DNA of 21,250 nt from an uncultured Chlorobiaceae bacterium (GTDB lineage: Bacteria; Bacteroidota; Chlorobiia; Chlorobiales; Chlorobiaceae). The notes below the pieces were generated by a model. It worked only from the letters and a program-made list of their open reading frames with translations, made no database searches and had not been told where the DNA came from. Positions 16,411 through 21,250 of this stretch are shown here, piece by piece. Location of the stretch: the NCBI GenBank assembly GCA_903929845.1, contig CAIYWF010000276.1, positions 1-21,250 of the forward strand, given 5' to 3'. Made by a program: the position numbers and the translations under genes. How positions within the stretch are numbered: the first letter of the stretch is position 1; every line of letters starts with the position of its first letter.

Positions 16411-17274
16411 TCACTGCACCATGGCAAAACCCGGAGGCGTAAAGCTCAACCGATACGTTTCTGGCAGGCGCTTCATGGCTGTAACAGCCTCAGCCTCCCT
16501 CTCGAAAAGACCGAAGACTGCTGAACCACTGCCGGAAAGAGATGCAAAAATACTTCCGCCTTCTAGCAGGGTGCTCTTGACAAGGCGAACTGCTGGAAAG
16601 TGATCGAACACCGCAGGCTCAAAATCATTTTCAAAGGCCGGAAAGCCTTCTTTATTTCCGGAACGGCATAGTTCTGAAGCAAGTGTTTTCAGGTCGGGAA
16701 GCTCACGATCAAAACACGGATAGAAATTTTTGTAGGCCCAAACGGTTGAGATGTGTTCTTCGGGAAAAACTGTTACAATATAATAAGGAAGGGTAAGGCC
16801 AAGGTCGTCAAGCTCATCGCCGATACCTCTGGCATAAGCAAGTCCTTTCATGGCGAGAAAGTATGGCACATCGGCCCCCAGTTTAACAGCAAGGGCGTGC
16901 AGCTCCGTTGGAGAAGCGTTGACCTGCCAGAGATCGTTGAGCACTCTGAGCACGGTTGCCGCATCGCTGCTTCCGCCGCCAAGCCCGGCGCCAAAAGGCA
17001 CCTCTTTATGAAGTGTCATGGCAATACCCTTCTGTATACCGGCAAACTGCTGAAGGGATTTGGCCGCCTTGATACAGAGGTTGTTGTCGTCAACCGGAAG
17101 ATCAATATTGGAGCAACTCATCGAAATCAGCTCCGAATCGCTAAATTCGATGGTGTCATACCAGTTAATGGGTGCAAAAATAGTCTCAAGCGTATGATAC
17201 CCATCAGGGCGTTTCCCGGTTATCAAAAGGCCGAGATTAATTTTAGCAAAAGCTTTGACTGTGAGAAGATGCAT
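16411..17274 (-). CDS. ispE: 4-diphosphocytidyl-2-C-methyl-D-erythritol kinase
   Basis: GHMP kinase of the non-mevalonate (MEP) isoprenoid pathway; it phosphorylates the 2-hydroxyl of CDP-methylerythritol with ATP. About 287 residues. AFAKINLGLLITGKRPDGYH holds catalytic K11, GAGLGGGSSDAATVL (95-109) is the ATP-binding loop, LGADVPYF holds catalytic D135, and LSGSGSAVFGLF near residue 250 is the third GHMP motif. ATG at 17274 is preferred; a TTG three codons upstream at 17283 is possible. In a green sulfur bacterium the pathway feeds the farnesyl and phytyl tails of bacteriochlorophylls, carotenoids and quinones. It stands alone, divergent from the SPOR gene (94 bases) and convergent with the hydrolase gene. 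Confidence 0.96.
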   Translation of the reverse strand: MHLLTVKAFAKINLGLLITGKRPDGYHTLETIFAPINWYDTIEFSDSELISMSCSNIDLPVDDNNLCIKAAKSLQQFAGIQKGIAMTLHKEVPFGAGLGGGSSDAATVLRVLNDLWQVNASPTELHALAVKLGADVPYFLAMKGLAYARGIGDELDDLGLTLPYYIVTVFPEEHISTVWAYKNFYPCFDRELPDLKTLASELCRSGNKEGFPAFENDFEPAVFDHFPAVRLVKSTLLEGGSIFASLSGSGSAVFGLFEREAEAVTAMKRLPETYRLSFTPPGFAMVQ

Positions 17275-17368
17275 GGAATGCAATTGATTTTATATGAAAA
17301 AATTTGGCATATTCATAAACTGGCCGCATATCCGAAAACAGTGAACAACAAGAAAACAACACGAGCCA

Positions 17369-18085
17369 ATGCTTTCTGACAAGACGATATTGCTTATCCG
17401 CAAAATTGCTGCGCTGCTCTCTGTTGCGCTCTCTGTTGCTCTCTTCTGCCCACCTGTACTACACTCTGCCGGTGAGCAATCGTACGCACGGGAGATCCTC
17501 CGTTATGTGGCAGAAGATAAGGTTTATTTGTTAGAAAATCTCAGGCAAAAAGTTGCTCTTCCCTCTGAAAAGCTGGTGCTTGAAGCCCTTCTTTCTGAGG
17601 ATGGACCTCAAGCGGTTTCGCTCTATCAAAAACAGTTGGCACTCTATCCTGATCCTGCACTTGATCAAATCAGCAGATCACGAATCGCCGCGTACAGTCT
17701 CGCAATGGAAAGCGCAGCACCTGTTCCTCTCCTGGCAAGTAAACAAGACTCCTCCAGGCATCTGCTCACTTCCCACATAAAAAAAAGCGAAAAGAAGGTG
17801 CGCATTCCCGAGAAGACGACACCTGTACAACCTCGGGTAAAGGTCACAAAACAGGAGACAACCAGTGACGGACAAAAGGGTTTTACTGTGCGGTTCGGGA
17901 GTTTCAAAAGCAGGGAAAATGCTGAAACGCTTGCAAAAAAAATATCTCTTTACGCTCCGGCAGATATTATCAAACAGGAAGAGTTATACAGGGTACAACT
18001 GAAAAACAACTACGCATCAAAACAGGAGGCTGAGGCTGCTACAAAAAAACTGCCATTTGCAGGATTTGTTATTCCAGCCATATAA
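17369..18085 (+). CDS. SPOR-domain protein, probably secreted or envelope-bound
   Basis: A 238-residue protein with a Sec-type signal: basic start, hydrophobic residues about 13-26, likely cleavage after HSA at 34. C27 is preceded by phenylalanine, so it is not a convincing lipobox. Residues about 36-110 are helical and may form one or two TPR-like units (the SYAREILRYV and QAVSLYQKQLALYPDPAL stretches). Residues 120-170 are a basic, proline- and threonine-rich linker. Residues 171-236 (FTVRFGSFKSRENAETLAKK onward) are a SPOR domain, known to bind glycan strands lacking stem peptides at division septa. A role in cell-envelope remodelling is therefore likely. The sigma-54 activator gene starts 11-35 bases downstream, so the two are probably co-transcribed. 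Confidence 0.8.
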   Translation: MLSDKTILLIRKIAALLSVALSVALFCPPVLHSAGEQSYAREILRYVAEDKVYLLENLRQKVALPSEKLVLEALLSEDGPQAVSLYQKQLALYPDPALDQISRSRIAAYSLAMESAAPVPLLASKQDSSRHLLTSHIKKSEKKVRIPEKTTPVQPRVKVTKQETTSDGQKGFTVRFGSFKSRENAETLAKKISLYAPADIIKQEELYRVQLKNNYASKQEAEAATKKLPFAGFVIPAI

Positions 18086-18120
18086 CCCTCTGTGCATTGA
18101 ATCAAAATCCGAAAACCCTG

Positions 18121-19272
18121 ATGAAACGAGAGCCCGAAATCATTGGACAATCACTCTTGATCTCCCAGCTCAAACAACTTGCCCTGCAGGTTGCAGAGAC
18201 AGATATTACTGTTCTGATTATCGGAGAAACAGGATCCGGCAAAGAGGTTCTTGCACGATTTATTCATGCCAACAGCCTTCGTGCTGATAAAAGCTTCATT
18301 CCTGTCAACTGCGGTGCCATTCCAGTCGGCATTCTGGAATCTGAACTTTTCGGCCATGAAAAAGGAGCCTTTACCGGAGCAGTACAAAGCAGGAAAGGGT
18401 ACTTTGAAAGCGCCGACAGAGGAACTGTTTTTCTTGATGAGATCGGTGAAATGCCTCTTGAAACTCAGGTAAAGTTTCTCCGGGTTATTGAAACCGGTGA
18501 GTTTCAACGCGTTGGTTCTTCGGAGACAATATACTCTGATGCACGCATTATTGCCGCCACGAACAAAAATATGTATCAGGCCGTAGCCGAAAAAAACTTT
18601 CGGGAAGACCTCTTCTACCGCCTGCGCAGCGTGGAACTCCAGATCCCGCCACTCAGGGAAAGAGGAAGGGACATCCTCCTGCTTGCCGAGAATTTTGTGC
18701 ATGAGTTTGAACAAAAACACAAAATCGTCTTTGAAGGCTTCAGCCCGGATGCTGCAGAAATGCTGATGCGCTATCCCTGGCCTGGCAATGTCAGAGAACT
18801 GAGAAATCTTATAGAATCGCTGCTTGTGCTTGAAAAAGGCAAATATATCACCCCTGAAGTTCTTGAAAAACATCTGGTGCAGAGAAACAGGTATAAAAGT
18901 CTGGTGCATGACCCGGCAAGATCAGAAATAAACGAGCTCCAGTTCATCTACAGCAATATTATACAGCTTCGCCAGGAGGTGAGTGAAATTCGTCAGCTTT
19001 TACAGCATCTCGTTCAAGCCAGACCAGTCACTCCCCTTTTTCTGCCAGATGTTCCCGCAACCATTCCGCAGAACAGCAATGCACTGATACCAGCTTCCAT
19101 GGAAAATGACCTGGAAAAGGAGTCTGAGCCATTGCGCTCTCTTGACGACATAGAAAAAAAGTCGATCGCCGAAGCACTTGAAACATGCCACGGAAACAAA
19201 CGAAAAACTGCTCTCGCCCTTGGGATTACCGAGCGAACTCTCTACAGAAAAATCAAGGCTTACGATCTGTAA
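18121..19272 (+). CDS. Sigma-54-dependent activator with Fis-type HTH and no sensory domain
   Basis: Bacterial enhancer-binding protein of about 383 residues consisting of an AAA+ domain and a DNA-binding domain only, like PspF. Walker A is IIGETGSGKE (33-42), the sigma-54 contact loop GAFTGA is at 82-87, Walker B is GTVFLDEIGE (101-110), and FREDLFYRL holds the arginine finger. The domain closes with YPWPGNVRELRNLIESLL. After a linker of about 100 residues with a possible coiled coil (FIYSNIIQLRQEVSEIRQLLQ), the last 45 residues are a Fis-type helix-turn-helix (GNKRKTALALGITERTLYRKI). ATG at 18121 is taken as start; TTG at 18097 would add eight residues. Activity is presumably set by a separate partner, since no receiver, GAF or PAS domain is present. 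The 3' end overlaps the convergent lnt by 20 bases. Confidence 0.92.
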   Translation: MKREPEIIGQSLLISQLKQLALQVAETDITVLIIGETGSGKEVLARFIHANSLRADKSFIPVNCGAIPVGILESELFGHEKGAFTGAVQSRKGYFESADRGTVFLDEIGEMPLETQVKFLRVIETGEFQRVGSSETIYSDARIIAATNKNMYQAVAEKNFREDLFYRLRSVELQIPPLRERGRDILLLAENFVHEFEQKHKIVFEGFSPDAAEMLMRYPWPGNVRELRNLIESLLVLEKGKYITPEVLEKHLVQRNRYKSLVHDPARSEINELQFIYSNIIQLRQEVSEIRQLLQHLVQARPVTPLFLPDVPATIPQNSNALIPASMENDLEKESEPLRSLDDIEKKSIAEALETCHGNKRKTALALGITERTLYRKIKAYDL

Positions 19273-20842
19273 TAGTCGCCCCTTTCCGATTCATTAAAAA
19301 AGCAACAAAAAACAGCAGTGCGGATATGGCCGCTGCAACTCTCGGCAATACATCGGGATAACGTGTATAATAAGTCAAACTGCTCTCAAGAGGCACCTCA
19401 GCAGTCAAGACCTGCTTCTCCCACCATGGAATTTCCGCAATCGTACGTCCGTATTTATCAAGAACAACAGTAAGCCCTGTATTGGCACACCGCGCCATCG
19501 CCCGACGATTCTCAATACAGCGCAGCCTGCCAATGGCAAGATGCTGATAAGGGCCATACGAAGTTGCATACCAGCCATCGTTCGTCACGAGAGTAAGAAG
19601 CCTTGCCCCTTTCAGGACAAACTCAGCAACATGACCGGGAAAAATAGATTCATAACAGATAAAATTGGCGACAACGACCTCCCCATACTTTTCTGTAAGA
19701 AGCTTCATGACAGAAGCATCACGCCCCCGACCCCATCCACTGATACCAGAAAGCGAAAAGGTTGCATAACCAAGCCATGGAAAATAATCGATATAAGGCA
19801 CCCGCTCCGCAAATGGCACCAGGTGCATCTTGCGGTAAATCTGGGGCGCTTTATTACCAGGTTCAAGCAGCATTGATGCATTATAAGTCTCATAAGGCTG
19901 GTTGCCCACAAACATGAGATCGACAAACCCGGTCAACAAGGCCGTATGCCACTGCCTCAGCGATACCCGAAGAGAGTGCAGATCATCAGCATAGTTTGTA
20001 TCAAAAACAGGAAATGGAATGGCGGTTTCCGGCCATATAACCAGATCAGGACGGTTTTCACGAACGGCTTTGTCGGTCATCCAGTAATATCGATCCATAA
20101 TATCACGACTGTTTTGCGGTACCCATTTGCCATGAGGATCAATATTCGGTTGAACAAGCGTAACCGTGAGCTTAGCCTCAGTCCCGGTATTGCCTCTATC
20201 ATGAGAGAAAAGCGCTAAAGAGTACAATAAAGGAGCAAGAATCATGAGTGCCATGGGAATAACGAAACGAAACAGCTCCTTTTTAGCGCTGGTCAAAGCC
20301 ATAACGACAAGCACATTGAACCACAAAAGCCAGAAACTGATACCCCAAACACCAGTTACATCGGCATACTGAATCATAAGGTTCAAATTTGCCTGGGAAT
20401 TACCGAGGGTAAGCCATCCAAGCGAAAGATCCTGCTGCATATAGGCCCACTCCCAAGCAACCCAAAGAAATGGAAGAGAAAACAGTGCAAAACGGTAGCC
20501 AGCCATTTTTTTAACTCCATAAAAAGCCAGGAGGGGCACCGTCAAAAAAAAAGCCTGCGCAAGCATAGTGAGAACGCCCCCTGGCAAGGTAGCAAGACTT
20601 ACCCACCAGAGGCTGATGAAACAAAACAGAAGCATCGAGAGATAAACACGACGAAACAACTCCCCTCGCTTCTCAACCGTACGAAGGGAAAGGAGCAAAG
20701 GCACAAGGGCAACCCATGCAAGCAGTTCAAGACGGATAAACGGATAAGAAGGAAAAGAAAGACCAAGAAGAACACCACTCAAAACGGAAGCCGCATAACG
20801 GGAATGACTCAATTGGTCAATTGAACGGGATAATGAGGTCAT
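19253..20842 (-). CDS. lnt: Apolipoprotein N-acyltransferase
   Basis: Inner-membrane enzyme that adds the third acyl chain to the N-terminal cysteine of lipoproteins, using a thioester acyl-enzyme. 529 residues, close to the E. coli 512. Residues about 15-215 hold some seven membrane helices; residues about 225-490 are the periplasmic nitrilase-like domain with the full triad: E272 in VIWPETAIPF, K338 in YRKMHLVPFAERVPY and C396 in FICYESIFP. A last helix near residue 505 precedes a short basic tail. ATG at 20842; no Shine-Dalgarno is visible. It is divergent from csmC, with 243 bases between. Its last codons overlap the sigma-54 activator gene on the other strand, so no terminator separates them. 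Confidence 0.95.
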   Translation of the reverse strand: MTSLSRSIDQLSHSRYAASVLSGVLLGLSFPSYPFIRLELLAWVALVPLLLSLRTVEKRGELFRRVYLSMLLFCFISLWWVSLATLPGGVLTMLAQAFFLTVPLLAFYGVKKMAGYRFALFSLPFLWVAWEWAYMQQDLSLGWLTLGNSQANLNLMIQYADVTGVWGISFWLLWFNVLVVMALTSAKKELFRFVIPMALMILAPLLYSLALFSHDRGNTGTEAKLTVTLVQPNIDPHGKWVPQNSRDIMDRYYWMTDKAVRENRPDLVIWPETAIPFPVFDTNYADDLHSLRVSLRQWHTALLTGFVDLMFVGNQPYETYNASMLLEPGNKAPQIYRKMHLVPFAERVPYIDYFPWLGYATFSLSGISGWGRGRDASVMKLLTEKYGEVVVANFICYESIFPGHVAEFVLKGARLLTLVTNDGWYATSYGPYQHLAIGRLRCIENRRAMARCANTGLTVVLDKYGRTIAEIPWWEKQVLTAEVPLESSLTYYTRYPDVLPRVAAAISALLFFVAFLMNRKGATITDRKP

Positions 20843-20845
20843 AGG

Positions 20846-20889
20846 AAAATCAAAAAGTTATCAGCGGGAACAAAAAAAAGTAAAAAAAA
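20846..20889. promoter_or_regulatory. Phased A-tracts upstream of the csmC promoter
   Basis: Runs of A occur at 20846-20849, 20852-20856, 20872-20879 and 20882-20889. The last two are centred exactly 10 bases apart and the second lies about 21 bases before them, so the tracts mostly face the same side of the helix and should bend the DNA. They lie between the lnt start and the csmC promoter, about 85-125 bases upstream of the latter. The tracts are visible; the bending and any regulatory role are inferred. Confidence 0.3.
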
Positions 20890-20972
20890 TTGGCCATCTC
20901 ACACGAAAGCACCGAAAGAAATGACTTTTCTGGTAAAGAGATGTTCCTGCAAGAGATATTTTACTTTAATTA

Positions 20973-21002
20973 TTGATTTTTATTCTTTAAATTTGTTACA
21001 AT
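20973..21002 (+). promoter_or_regulatory. Candidate sigma-70 promoter of csmC
   Basis: TTGATT at 20973-20978 and TACAAT at 20997-21002 are separated by 18 bases and match the consensus at 4 of 6 and 5 of 6 positions. The spacer is very AT-rich. Transcription should begin near 21009, giving a leader of about 77 bases. This is the best promoter-like pair in the window, in keeping with the abundance of chlorosome proteins. Confidence 0.55.
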
Positions 21003-21016
21003 CTGTTACTTAACAG
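21003..21016. promoter_or_regulatory. Palindrome at the predicted csmC transcription start
   Basis: CTGTTA and TAACAG are perfect 6-base arms separated by CT, directly abutting the -10 box and covering the predicted start site. TGTTAC also occurs as a direct repeat (20994-20999 and 21004-21009), the first copy overlapping the -10. Such placement is typical of repressor operators, but no known regulator is recognised. Confidence 0.4.
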
Positions 21017-21072
21017 GAATAGTCTCCATGAATTTTTTCCTGATAATATCCAATTTCAACGCCATTAGAAAA

Positions 21073-21077
21073 AGGAG
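21073..21077 (+). promoter_or_regulatory. Ribosome binding site of csmC
   Basis: AGGAG, within the run AAAAAGGAGA, lies 8 bases before the ATG at 21086. It is the only strong Shine-Dalgarno sequence noticed at a gene start in the window and fixes the start codon. Confidence 0.85.
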
Positions 21078-21085
21078 AACTCATT

Positions 21086-21250
21086 ATGGCTCTTTTCGGC
21101 ACTAAAGACACCACTACCGCACACTCAGATTATGAGATCGTACTCGAGGGCGGTTCAAGCTCGTGGGGCAAAGTAAAATGCAGGGCCAAGGTTAACGTGC
21201 CTCCTGCACTGCCTTTGCTACCGGCAGACTGTAACATCAAGATCAATGTG
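21086..21250 (+). CDS. csmC: Chlorosome envelope protein C, N-terminal part (cut by window edge)
   Basis: The first 55 residues of a chlorosome envelope protein, read from an ATG with a strong Shine-Dalgarno site. The stretch MALFGTKDTTTAHSDYEIVL followed by EGGSSSWGKVK and VNVPPALPLLPADCNI matches what I recall of the CsmC/CsmD family, nearer CsmC. CsmC sits in the glycolipid monolayer around the bacteriochlorophyll c/d/e core of green sulfur bacteria. CsmC is about 130-140 residues in known species, so more than half lies outside. In known Chlorobium species csmC is followed by csmA, which would be expected just past the edge. It is divergent from lnt, with its own promoter-like pair and palindrome. 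It is also the best taxonomic marker here. Confidence 0.8.
   Translation, partial: MALFGTKDTTTAHSDYEIVLEGGSSSWGKVKCRAKVNVPPALPLLPADCNIKINV

Noticed and set aside
16753..17379. 208-codon plus-strand frame opposite ispE
   Set aside because: Antisense to the GHMP kinase motifs of ispE; the translation is not protein-like.
17369..18085. Lipoprotein signal in the SPOR protein, suggested by the nearby lnt
   Set aside because: C27 is preceded by A-L-F, which breaks the lipobox rule for the residue before cysteine; ordinary cleavage after HSA is more likely.
18151..18909. 252-codon minus-strand frame opposite the sigma-54 activator
   Set aside because: Long, but exactly antisense to the conserved AAA+ domain, with no motif of its own.

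Overview
The window reads as chromosomal DNA of a green sulfur bacterium (Chlorobi; Chlorobium/Pelodictyon type). The strongest evidence is at the right edge: the first 55 codons of a chlorosome envelope protein, best matched to CsmC, behind a good promoter and the only textbook Shine-Dalgarno site noticed here. A class I fumarase beside a biotin-dependent pyruvate carboxylase/oxaloacetate decarboxylase-type subunit fits the reductive TCA cycle of these organisms. No rRNA, tRNA, CRISPR array, insertion sequence or phage gene was seen; this is compact core genome with a few lineage-specific genes.

Layout. (1) 1-3265: the 5' half of dnaE on the minus strand, a 304-base divergent gap, and a plus-strand gene for a zinc-ribbon/leucine-rich-repeat protein. 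(2) 3325-7930: a hairpin between convergent genes, then a minus-strand run read as usp - fumarase - pycB - ogt. usp and the fumarase overlap by 4 bases, so the stress protein and the central-carbon genes are probably co-transcribed. (3) 8101-9651: a plus-strand fusion of a phosphotransferase-like domain and a P-loop kinase domain. (4) 9658-14015: a minus-strand run read as KdsC-like HAD phosphatase - NeuB-like sialic acid synthase family - htpG - ferritin-like/VIT1 membrane protein (MbfA type). The gaps of 81 and 91 bases and a terminator-like hairpin suggest several transcription units. (5) 14219-16406: plus-strand NCS2/AzgA purine permease followed by a carbon-nitrogen hydrolase. (6) 16411-19272: minus-strand ispE, then plus-strand SPOR-domain protein and sigma-54 activator lacking a sensory domain. 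(7) 19253-21250: minus-strand lnt, overlapping the activator gene by 20 bases at the 3' end, then the csmC control region and gene start.

How it fits together. Fumarase and the biotin carboxytransferase act around oxaloacetate and fumarate in the reductive TCA cycle. IspE supplies isoprenoids, which chlorophototrophs need for chlorophyll tails and carotenoids. Lnt finishes lipoproteins and the SPOR protein probably binds septal peptidoglycan. The NeuB/HAD pair could make a free nonulosonic acid (KDN- or sialic-acid-like) for the surface. HtpG and the MbfA-like protein suggest a stress and iron unit. The least understood parts are the zinc-ribbon LRR protein, the phosphotransferase/P-loop fusion, the NeuB/HAD pair without a visible CMP-transferase, and the palindrome at the predicted csmC transcription start.

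Most genes lack a clear Shine-Dalgarno sequence and several have TTG or GTG as the best start, so start positions are less certain than gene identities. All calls come from reading motifs by eye; no database search was possible.
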